IMG/VR virus record: IMGVR_UViG_3300030116_007542
Span: 1-44,236 of that record
Length of the DNA: 44,236 bases
Source: a virus
Reading direction: 5' to 3' (one strand)
In this document: positions 8,318-14,627 of the stretch, one piece after another
Layout of the letters: the number at the start of each line of letters is the position of its first letter
Position numbering within the stretch: the first letter of the stretch is position 1
The notes under the pieces: model-generated
What the model saw: the letters and a program-made list of their open reading frames with translations, nothing else
Told to the model about the DNA's origin: nothing
Database searches by the model: none
Position numbers and translations under genes: made by a program

Positions 8318-8765
8318 ACTGCTTGTTCTCGTCTTCTACATTAACTAATTGTATCTTTAATGCTAAAGAACAAATAAGTCCAATTAAGGTAGTATATAAT
8401 GCAGTACTCATACCAAGAGCCATTTTTGTTAGAGAACTTTGTATAGTGCTTGTATTTGATAAGTCAATGTCTGCAAATGCACCACTTAACATTAAGAGAA
8501 ACCCTGTAACAGTACCTATCATGCCCAAGGCAAGGCATGCCTCAGCTACAAACCAACCAATACTAATATCCTGTACTGTCTCTTTGGTTAACTTAGTTTT
8601 CCACCCAATCCAAAACGATGTTAGAATAAAAACTAACAATATTAAAAAACTAATTTTGGTTTGATCTGCGTGGTATAGGTCAACGTGCAAATTGAAGTAT
8701 ACTGCGATTCCACCTGCAAGGATTGAGAGGCAAAATATAAGCCACCATCTTAATAGTGCTTTCAT
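8307..8765 (-). CDS. MotA/TolQ/ExbB-like proton channel subunit
   Basis: 152 residues with four hydrophobic segments (about 4-24, 38-55, 69-95 and 114-138). The third contains GMIGTVTGFLLMLSGAF and the fourth GMSTALYTTLIGLICSL. These are the two signature stretches of the MotA/TolQ/ExbB family: G-x-x-GTV-x-G followed by G-x-x-TAL-x-TT-x-G-L. The threonines line the proton path. The protein is shorter than TolQ or ExbB (about 230-240) because the large cytoplasmic loop is missing. Its neighbour supplies the aspartate subunit, so together they could form a small proton-driven stator in the inner membrane. What it drives is unknown. Confidence 0.8.
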   Translation of the reverse strand: MKALLRWWLIFCLSILAGGIAVYFNLHVDLYHADQTKISFLILLVFILTSFWIGWKTKLTKETVQDISIGWFVAEACLALGMIGTVTGFLLMLSGAFADIDLSNTSTIQSSLTKMALGMSTALYTTLIGLICSLALKIQLVNVEDENKQYGQ

Positions 8766-8772
8766 TTAACCT

Positions 8773-9213
8773 TTAATTTAATAATTTATCTTTAGTATTT
8801 ATTTCCTCTTCGAAGAGTTCATCTGGATTGTTTTTGATTTTTTCAAATATGTTATGCTTTAACTGTTTTATATGATTTTTTACAATCATTTCTGTTACTT
8901 TTAAAGCATCAAACGGACTTTCTTCGAGTATTTGTTCTCCAACTTTTTCTCCTTCTTCATGAGTATCATACCAGGTTGCTTCCCAGACACCTTTTATATT
9001 AGTATGTCGAATCTTATCATACACTATATCATTATCTTTGTTAACCCAATGTAAATGCAAGATACCAATAAATTCATCACCATTAGTAAACCCTTGAATA
9101 ATATCTTTTATACCTAAACTCTGAAAAAACGGAAAGGCAGGATCGTTATAAAGTTTATAACGGAATTGTGTTTCTAATGCAAATCGAAGTTCTTTTTTTT
9201 CAAAATCATCCAT
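8773..9213 (-). CDS. Unknown acidic protein upstream of the channel genes
   Basis: 146 residues, soluble and acidic, not recognised. The middle contains an alternating aromatic stretch with GILHLHWVNKDNDIVYDKIRH and GVWEATWYDTHEEGEK split around residues 50-90. The C-terminal third looks helical (VKNHIKQLKHNIFEKI). It ends 7 nt before the start of the MotA/ExbB-like gene, so it heads this four-gene set. The leader upstream is the structured non-coding region at 9236-9421. A cytoplasmic partner or regulator of the channel is possible but not shown by the sequence. Confidence 0.65.
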   Translation of the reverse strand: MDDFEKKELRFALETQFRYKLYNDPAFPFFQSLGIKDIIQGFTNGDEFIGILHLHWVNKDNDIVYDKIRHTNIKGVWEATWYDTHEEGEKVGEQILEESPFDALKVTEMIVKNHIKQLKHNIFEKIKNNPDELFEEEINTKDKLLN

Positions 9214-9235
9214 GCATATATTTAAGGTAGGAAAA

Positions 9236-9421
9236 GCGGATGGGTTTAAAGGCGGCTAATCAACTAACAACGGACAAAACTCAACGAACAACAATAACAC
9301 CTACTGCCCAACATCAACAAGCATCTGTTTTTTTGGGAGCAAAGTCTTTGGTGTTTTTCCATAGTCAGTATTGGGGGATTATCGACATTCGCCGACTAAA
9401 GCCTCTTCTACTAGCATCCGC
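9236..9421 (-). ncRNA. Candidate structured non-coding RNA
   Basis: The 220-nt gap between two minus-strand genes is visibly richer in G and C than its surroundings. A perfect 7-bp helix, GCGGATG (9415-9421 read on minus) with CATCCGC (9236-9242), closes the element. It is followed on minus by TTTTCC, like a terminator or processed end. Inside are further complementary pieces (GGCG near 9390 with CGCC near 9251; a CAAAG/CTTTG hairpin near 9342-9352) and a long G/U-rich, A-poor stretch at about 9255-9310. I match it to no known RNA family. The plus strand could be the transcribed one, but all neighbours are minus. Confidence 0.45.
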
Positions 9422-9433
9422 CTAACAACTGAA

Positions 9434-9997
9434 TTAGATCAATCCCTCATCGCTGAGTACTTGTTCTTCTTCAGTAGTTAATTCTATTGACTTTTTAACA
9501 TTAAGTTCAAGCAATTTATCATTAGCCTGTTGTTTTTTCTTTTTAAGATTTTTAACTGTATCTTTAAAAGTAAGGATTTGTTCTCTATCAAACAATCCAA
9601 CAGTAATGCTATCTCGACTTGAAAATGTGTCGTGGGACATAGATTTTAATTTATCAATACGCCCTTTTATCTCTAACAGATCTTTTCGAGCTTTATTCCT
9701 GCTAAGTTCCGCATACATCCGTATTTCATGATCTAGCCTGGCTTCTTCAGCAAGTAATGCAGACACACCACATTTTGAATTCATTTGAGCAGTCTTTGCT
9801 CTCATCGAATATAATGTAGTTAAAAGATTAGTTCGTAGTTGGATATTTTCTACTGCTTCTTGCAATTTTTTTGAAACCGCTTCCTTCGGTTCAACGAATT
9901 CATCTACTTCAACAGTAGAATTTATTTCTATCTCGGCTATCCGGGTTTGAAGTTCTTTCTGGATTGCCGCGGATTTACGCAGGTTAATTTTAGACAT
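9434..9997 (-). CDS. Helical coiled-coil protein, unknown function
   Basis: 187 residues, almost entirely predicted helix, charged, with long heptad-like stretches (residues 1-60 and about 90-175). The lysine cluster KNLKKKKQQANDKL lies near residue 150. No catalytic or metal motif is visible apart from one isolated cysteine. It has a good ribosome site (AGGAGAAA) before the ATG. A composite promoter region at 10048-10076 contains both a sigma70-type promoter and a late-type TAAATA box, so it may be expressed early and late. A scaffolding or DNA-associated role would fit, but the sequence does not decide it. Confidence 0.7.
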   Translation of the reverse strand: MSKINLRKSAAIQKELQTRIAEIEINSTVEVDEFVEPKEAVSKKLQEAVENIQLRTNLLTTLYSMRAKTAQMNSKCGVSALLAEEARLDHEIRMYAELSRNKARKDLLEIKGRIDKLKSMSHDTFSSRDSITVGLFDREQILTFKDTVKNLKKKKQQANDKLLELNVKKSIELTTEEEQVLSDEGLI

Positions 9998-10047
9998 CTT
10001 GTTTCTCCTATATTAGCCAAAGTGTTTAAAAGCCTTTATTAGTACAT

Positions 10048-10076
10048 ATTATATGTGATATTTATCGTAAGGTCAA
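10048..10076 (-). promoter_or_regulatory. Composite sigma70-type and late-type promoter
   Basis: On minus, TTGACC (10071-10076) and TATAAT (10048-10053) are 17 nt apart, with GG before the -35 box. The spacer contains CGATAAATA (10059-10067), the same box found before virion genes. The two promoter types are interleaved, so early and late polymerase would compete for one site. Downstream is the coiled-coil gene at 9434-9997. Confidence 0.7.
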
Positions 10077-10077
10077 C

Positions 10078-11088
10078 CTATTTTTTACAATTTTCTGCAC
10101 ATAATCTGTTTATTTTTGGTTTATCGAATGTACTTACAAGTTCATACATCTTTTTATGCTTTAGTACCTCTTCTACAGAATATTTGGTTAAATCATTCCA
10201 ATCACCATCTTCATTGAACCAATCATAAAATTCTTTATAATTATCCGAACTACAATAATATGTATTACAACATGGAAAAAATCGTTTATCTGATGTTACG
10301 TAAAACCAACCATCTCTAGTGCATTCGGGTTCTAACTCTACTCTGTCTATCCATAATTGTTTAGGCTGTTTGTATCCTGGCTTCCATCCATGCGGTGGAG
10401 GTAAGCCTGAAACTTGTTTAACTTCTTTTACTAACTTAAAATTTGTTTTCCATAGTTTTTGTAATTTTTTTTCTGCTACTTCTTTTGTCATTAAATTAGA
10501 ACTTATTCTAAAATTTTTAAACCCTAAATCGTATGCTAATTTTTTTGCCTGTCCTACTTGATGTTCATTATGTTTAAATACAATGAATTTCCAAGTTGCT
10601 ATACCACCGGCATTAATATATGTTTTTACATTATGCATTAATCGTTTCCAAGAAACACCTGCACGATATAAATGATTTGTATCTTCTAATCCATCTATTG
10701 AAAATATAATACTGCTTCCAAAACCTGTAATTATTTCTGCCAATTCTTCAAATGTTTCAGTTTTACCTAATGAACCATTTGTATGCATAGATAATTCTAA
10801 ATTTCTGCCATGTTTCTTTGCTTCTCGATATATTTCAGCAATACCTGGGTGTGACATTGGATCGCCATTATTACCTATTGAATATAATGATTTAACATCC
10901 TTAAACCAAGGTTGGTAAAAGAACTTTTCTTGTAAAAATTCTAAGTCTAAATTTAAATCTCTAACTCCAAACGGATTATAATACATTATTCCGTTGTCTT
11001 CGTCTATATCAACTCTAGTACAACTAACACATTTTGCATTACAAAAAGAACTTAATTCTAATTCTATACGTTTAGGAAAGTATATCAT
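10078..11088 (-). CDS. Radical SAM enzyme with C-terminal cysteine cluster
   Basis: 336 residues from the ATG at 11086-11088. A TTG four codons earlier is less likely because it lies within the upstream gene. The 4Fe-4S motif CNAKCVSC (Cys16, Cys20, Cys23) is the CxxxCxxC of radical SAM enzymes. A glycine-rich strand GNNGDPMSHPG and an FSIDG strand follow, as in the SPASM/Twitch type. C-terminal cysteines (FFPCCNTYYC and CAENC at the end) could hold a second cluster. Substrate unknown; relatives modify peptides or sugars. It lies 5 nt after a 2OG-Fe(II) oxygenase gene. A second, diverged radical SAM gene is at 16873-17865. Confidence 0.85.
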   Translation of the reverse strand: MIYFPKRIELELSSFCNAKCVSCTRVDIDEDNGIMYYNPFGVRDLNLDLEFLQEKFFYQPWFKDVKSLYSIGNNGDPMSHPGIAEIYREAKKHGRNLELSMHTNGSLGKTETFEELAEIITGFGSSIIFSIDGLEDTNHLYRAGVSWKRLMHNVKTYINAGGIATWKFIVFKHNEHQVGQAKKLAYDLGFKNFRISSNLMTKEVAEKKLQKLWKTNFKLVKEVKQVSGLPPPHGWKPGYKQPKQLWIDRVELEPECTRDGWFYVTSDKRFFPCCNTYYCSSDNYKEFYDWFNEDGDWNDLTKYSVEEVLKHKKMYELVSTFDKPKINRLCAENCKK

Positions 11089-11093
11089 TTTTA

Positions 11094-11663
11094 TTACCAA
11101 ATTAGTCTAGAGACCCAGACAATTCTATTAAACTCATGTTTTTGTTTAGGTACCGAGTGGTAACTGCTTTCAGTATTTAAATATGCAAAATAAGTTCCTG
11201 GTAAACATTTTATTTGCTTAACAGGTATCATACTACCTTTTTGTTTTTTATAAAATATAGCACCTGTCTCTGGGTATTGATCAGTGTCAGGTAGATAAAT
11301 GTGCTGAGTTATACTATGTATTACATCTAAATTTAATTTTCTTTTATAATCGTTGTATGCAATTTGATTATAATCTGTATGTATATCTAGTTGCCCGCCT
11401 TTCTTTTGTAATTGAAAAACAGAATTAAAAATATAATTTTTAGGAACATTAATTTTAAATGAGTTAAATAGATATTCTGCTTGTTCTTTTGTTTCAAACT
11501 CAGAACAAAATTTAGCATGTTTACTTATATATATTGCAGGACATAAATCAGGACGAGGATCTGGTTCCCATTCAGTTGTACTATATATTTTTTTATTGAG
11601 CTCTATTGGATTCTCAATAGCATTCTCTTGTACAATATGTAAAAAAGGTTCTTCAAATATCAT
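11094..11663 (-). CDS. 2OG-Fe(II) dioxygenase-like protein
   Basis: 189 residues. An HTD iron motif (His95, Asp97), a distal His169 in YHSVPK and Arg180 in EFNRIVWVSR give the order H-x-D, H, R of prolyl-4-hydroxylase-type and phytanoyl-like 2-oxoglutarate oxygenases. The histidines and aspartate bind Fe(II) and the arginine binds 2-oxoglutarate. The strand LPGTYFAYLNTESSYHS fits the jelly-roll core. Such genes are common in marine T4-like phages, mostly with unknown substrate. It starts on the stop of the small upstream gene (TAATG) and is followed 5 nt later by a radical SAM enzyme, so the two may modify a shared target. Confidence 0.75.
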   Translation of the reverse strand: MIFEEPFLHIVQENAIENPIELNKKIYSTTEWEPDPRPDLCPAIYISKHAKFCSEFETKEQAEYLFNSFKINVPKNYIFNSVFQLQKKGGQLDIHTDYNQIAYNDYKRKLNLDVIHSITQHIYLPDTDQYPETGAIFYKKQKGSMIPVKQIKCLPGTYFAYLNTESSYHSVPKQKHEFNRIVWVSRLIW

Positions 11664-11899
11664 TAATTTACCGAATATGATAAAATATCGCTATCAACTA
11701 CTTCGGGTGTTATTTCTCCCATTTTTATTATTACTTCATGTAATTCTTCAACCATCTTTTCATCTTTAGGATAAAATAATGCTTCCTTAGCACCTATAGA
11801 TTGAAGATATTGTTTTGATTCAAGTAATTGATTGTGTTCAAATGTTATGCCATTAATTACTAATTTACCATTTACTACTGTGATAATAGGATTACTCAT
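11663..11899 (-). CDS. Small protein of unknown function
   Basis: 78 residues. It opens with a beta hairpin (ISNP-type start, then ITVVNGKLVINGITFEHN) followed by helical sequence with two short acidic helices (KDEKMVEELHEVIIKM). It overlaps the stop of the amino-acid-binding protein gene (ATGA) and its own stop overlaps the next ATG, so it is clearly within an operon. No family recognised. There is no signal peptide or membrane segment, so it is probably cytoplasmic. Confidence 0.6.
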   Translation of the reverse strand: MSNPIITVVNGKLVINGITFEHNQLLESKQYLQSIGAKEALFYPKDEKMVEELHEVIIKMGEITPEVVDSDILSYSVN

Positions 11900-13089
11900 T
11901 TTAAGGGTGGTGAATAAAGTAGGCCGCCATCTTTGTACAATTTATTAAGTCCTCGATTTAAGCCTAACCGTGTAGATTTACCTAAATACATTTCAAAAAT
12001 TTCTTTATAATTTCCTACTTGGGAAATTATATCATAAGCAAATGTTTCGCTAATACCTAATTTTGCACCAAGCTCACCTCTTTCTCCCATAAAAATTTGT
12101 ATCATAGGATCCTTGTTACTGCTAAAATCATCTATATTAACTTGGTCTATTCCAAATTCTTCTGCAAGAAATAAAACATATATTGCCCATCTAACAATAT
12201 CTGAAAATTGTTGGTCCCCGTATTTTACTGCTGGACCTAATGGTTCTTTAGAAATAATTTCAGGTAATATTACATGGCTATTAGGATCAGAAAATGTAGA
12301 TTTTCTACCTGCTAATGCTGAACGATCTGTGCCATACATATCACATTCGCCATCTATATAAAAGTCAGTAGCAGATTCTCCTGCTTTTAGTGGTACAGGG
12401 ATATAGTCTACATCCCAAAGTTCAAAGAAATCTTTGATATTCTGTGCGGCCGTTGAATTTTCACCATAACATACTCTTGCACCTGTTAAGTCTTTTGCAC
12501 TTTTAACACCCAAACTTTTACGTACAATAAATCCTTGTCCATCATAATATGTTGTAGGCATAAATTCAATACGCCACTCGACGTCTCGCGAATATGTCCA
12601 TGTTGTTGTTGCTAAAATAATATCTACAGTACCATCAAACAAATATTCAAATCTAGTTTTACTATTAACTTCAACAGTCTTTATCGACCATTCTTCGCCC
12701 ATAACTGCAATAGCAATAGCTCTACAAATTTCTATTTCAAAACCGTCCCAATTACCACCACGTTTTTCGCTAAAACCGGGTTTATCGTTATACGAACCAC
12801 AAATCATGTAACCACGATCTCGAATACGTTTTACGGTTTCACCGTACTCTGGCATATACTCAATACCCATTGTATAAGGATCAGATTCGTGTTTTTTATG
12901 TTTTTCTTTAAGTGCTTCTAGTTCTTGCTTTACTTGTTCAAATTTATCTCTGTAATAATTGACATTAGATGCTTTTCCTGGGGGATAGCCGGCTATTTGG
13001 TCAGCAGGATTAGGACTGCCTGCATCACCAGCATTCGTTGTTAACAAAAGAATAATTGTTACTATAATCTTCCCAACGGGTAACCACAT
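11896..13089 (-). CDS. Periplasmic amino-acid-binding protein (AapJ/BztA-like)
   Basis: 397 residues. A signal-type hydrophobic segment (7-17) leads to a short Gly/Pro linker and a charged coiled-coil-like stretch (about 44-69). From about residue 82 it is a family 3 ABC-transporter solute-binding protein of the general L-amino acid (AapJ/BztA/YhdW) type. Signatures are GFEIEICRAIAIAVMGEEW, TTTWTYSRDVEW, YYDGQGFIVRKSLGV, LPEIISKEPLGPAVKYGD, QVGNYKEIFE and a final GLNRGLNKLY. No permease or ATPase is nearby, so it would have to serve a host transporter or act as a virion or receptor-blocking factor. The extra coiled coil before the binding domain is unusual for the family and may anchor or oligomerise it. 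Confidence 0.88.
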   Translation of the reverse strand: MWLPVGKIIVTIILLLTTNAGDAGSPNPADQIAGYPPGKASNVNYYRDKFEQVKQELEALKEKHKKHESDPYTMGIEYMPEYGETVKRIRDRGYMICGSYNDKPGFSEKRGGNWDGFEIEICRAIAIAVMGEEWSIKTVEVNSKTRFEYLFDGTVDIILATTTWTYSRDVEWRIEFMPTTYYDGQGFIVRKSLGVKSAKDLTGARVCYGENSTAAQNIKDFFELWDVDYIPVPLKAGESATDFYIDGECDMYGTDRSALAGRKSTFSDPNSHVILPEIISKEPLGPAVKYGDQQFSDIVRWAIYVLFLAEEFGIDQVNIDDFSSNKDPMIQIFMGERGELGAKLGISETFAYDIISQVGNYKEIFEMYLGKSTRLGLNRGLNKLYKDGGLLYSPPLK

Positions 13090-13550
13090 TACTTCAACGT
13101 CCTATATATTTCCATTAAATCTGCGTCGGATATAGGCGTTGTCATAGTGTAATATTTTTGATGTCCTACAGACATAAATCCTTTTAAGTCTGCAAAACTT
13201 GGATATGTACTTTGCAAACCTGAAATTAAATGATCTGGATCTAAATGACATTCGGCACACTCGTTGCCTTTTGACATTACTCTAGTTGCGGCCTTATATC
13301 GTTCGCTTTGTACTAAAACTGAGTTTAAATCTTTCTCGATCCAATTTACTTTTTCTTGCATGTCAGGAACAATAAAAAATATTAACCATGCTAACAAAGC
13401 AATAATGATGTAGTCTAAGGTTTTAATTCCTTTAACAGATTCAAACGTTTCACTTTCAATTTGCTTAACTGGTTCAAATTTCACTTCTTCTTCACCGTTT
13501 GTAGTTACTTTTGCTTCTACAGTATCTTTTGGTTTTTTCGCTTCTGCCAT
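13089..13550 (-). CDS. Membrane-anchored c-type cytochrome
   Basis: 153 residues. Forty-odd charged cytoplasmic residues precede one transmembrane helix (about 45-63). A periplasmic domain then carries the heme-attachment motif CAECH (98-102). Met136 in YYTMTTP is placed to be the sixth iron ligand, and SDADLMEIYRTL at the end matches the C-terminal helix of class I cytochromes c. Loops are short, so the heme domain is only about 65 residues. Maturation would need the host Ccm system. The gene shares a base with the start of the amino-acid-binding protein gene downstream. A phage cytochrome c is unusual; electron transfer at the host membrane is the inferred role. Confidence 0.75.
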   Translation of the reverse strand: MAEAKKPKDTVEAKVTTNGEEEVKFEPVKQIESETFESVKGIKTLDYIIIALLAWLIFFIVPDMQEKVNWIEKDLNSVLVQSERYKAATRVMSKGNECAECHLDPDHLISGLQSTYPSFADLKGFMSVGHQKYYTMTTPISDADLMEIYRTLK

Positions 13551-13564
13551 GGCGACCTAATAAT

Positions 13565-13909
13565 TTACTTTGCTTTTCCGATTTGCGTAAGTTTTTTGGT
13601 AATCTCTTGTTGAAACCATTTCAAAACTATTGGTATACTTACATTTGATGTTAGTCCAAATAAATATCCAACCGGATATTTATAACTTGCATAAGGTGCA
13701 AGTTGTGGAATATTTGAAAAAACAATCGATATGAGTAAGTATCCTGTTACTGCCATACCAAGATTTATAAACCAGTCAAATACAATAAGACTTTTATTGC
13801 CTTGATATTTGTCTTTATTATCTTGTCTGTAATTGAATAAAAATATAAACGTTGATGAGAAGGCTACTACACCCATCATCACTAATTCATTAATTGTGAA
13901 TAAGTCCAT
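13565..13909 (-). CDS. Small three-helix membrane protein
   Basis: 114 residues with hydrophobic helices at about 5-24, 40-63 and 74-95 and a lysine-rich cytoplasmic end (KKLTQIGKAK). The size, three helices and charged tail resemble some phage holins, but there is no endolysin gene beside it. Its position directly upstream of the cytochrome c gene, 14 nt away, equally fits a membrane partner for that cytochrome. I cannot choose between the two. It follows the GNAT-like gene by 24 nt, and the gap contains a TAAATA-type box. Confidence 0.6.
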   Translation of the reverse strand: MDLFTINELVMMGVVAFSSTFIFLFNYRQDNKDKYQGNKSLIVFDWFINLGMAVTGYLLISIVFSNIPQLAPYASYKYPVGYLFGLTSNVSIPIVLKWFQQEITKKLTQIGKAK

Positions 13910-13933
13910 AATACCTCGATATAACAGTATTAT

Positions 13934-14395
13934 TTAGTATTCAAAATTATAAGTTGTTTCGTTTTCTTGTAACAATTTGGCGCCATTTCGCAAATGGAAC
14001 TTCATTGCCATTTCAGTTTTAGGACTTAGAGTAACAAACCGGTCAACTTTGGTTCTACTTTCGCTTTTTAATTCATCTACTACATTAAAAATGATAGTTC
14101 TTCCAGCACCTTTTTGGTTAGACCATACAGTATAGAAAATTGCATTAGGGCCAGATATATCAGATTGTAGTAATTCTTCTTCGGAAGTAGGAATATTATT
14201 CAAAAGTGCTATACATAAAACTGCCTCTATTGTATTGTGATACCTATCTTCTGACGTACTAAAATAACAAAACTCATTAACATACATTCGACGATGTGGC
14301 AGTTGGACTCTCCACCAATGTGGTATATTTGGTCTTACCGGATCTTTAGTACATAATTCTTTTGCTTCTTCAAGTGTAGCAAGCCTCAATTCCAT
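13934..14395 (-). CDS. GNAT-like acetyltransferase fold protein
   Basis: 153 residues. The C-terminal third, with RFVTLSPKTEMAMKFHLRN and GAKLL, resembles the end of GNAT-family acyltransferases, where a beta strand with L-S-P is followed by a helix bearing FH-x-x-NGA (as in malonyl-CoA decarboxylase-type members). The middle has GAGRTIIFNVVDEL at the position of the acyl-CoA-binding loop and helix. No substrate can be named. It is downstream of the tRNA-Ile and tRNA-Met pair and probably on the same transcript as the PEP carboxykinase gene. Confidence 0.5.
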   Translation of the reverse strand: MELRLATLEEAKELCTKDPVRPNIPHWWRVQLPHRRMYVNEFCYFSTSEDRYHNTIEAVLCIALLNNIPTSEEELLQSDISGPNAIFYTVWSNQKGAGRTIIFNVVDELKSESRTKVDRFVTLSPKTEMAMKFHLRNGAKLLQENETTYNFEY

Positions 14396-14472
14396 TTTTC
14401 CTTAATAGTAAATTTACTATTATTTAATATTTTTTATTTTATATGAATGTAATTGGTAGGAGAAAAAATGAT

Positions 14473-14549
14473 TGGTAGGCGTGGTTGGATTTGAACCAAC
14501 GACTTCCACCGTATCAGAGTGGCGTTCTAACCAACTGAACTACACGCCT
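14473..14549 (-). tRNA. tRNA-Ile (anticodon GAT)
   Basis: A full cloverleaf is read on minus. The acceptor AGGCGTG/CACGCCT is perfect. Anticodon stem CCACT/GGTGG has loop CTGATAC, giving GAT. The T arm has TTCAAAT. Discriminator A is followed by encoded CCA. It lies 1 nt after the 3' end of tRNA-Met, so the pair is probably processed from one precursor. Confidence 0.95.
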
Positions 14550-14550
14550 A

Positions 14551-14627
14551 TGGTGGGCTAGGTAGGACTTGAACCTACGACCTGCCGATTATGAGTCGGA
14601 TGCTCTAACCAACTGAGCTACTAGCCC
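14551..14627 (-). tRNA. tRNA-Met (anticodon CAT)
   Basis: Acceptor GGGCTAG/CTAGCCC is perfect. The anticodon loop is CTCATAA (CAT) on stem TCCGA/TCGGC, with a T-C mismatch at the top pair. The T arm has TTCAAGT, and A plus encoded CCA ends it. It looks like elongator Met; an Ile2 tRNA with modified C34 cannot be excluded by eye. Its first seven bases are the last seven of the PEP carboxykinase gene, including the TAG stop. Confidence 0.92.

Noticed and set aside
7083-8765. Zorya-type defence system
   Set aside because: The channel pair resembles ZorA/ZorB in type, but ZorA's long cytoplasmic tail and the ZorC/D/E partners are not present, so only a stator-like pair is claimed.
9240-9425. A 61-codon open frame on plus within the gap at 9214-9433
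   Set aside because: Opposite to all neighbours, no ribosome site, low-complexity Thr/Gln-rich product, and it fills the same space as a closing helix. Better explained as a non-coding element, though not excluded.
13565-13909. Firm holin call for the small three-helix protein
   Set aside because: Topology fits a holin, but no endolysin or spanin is adjacent and it is directly linked to the cytochrome c gene.
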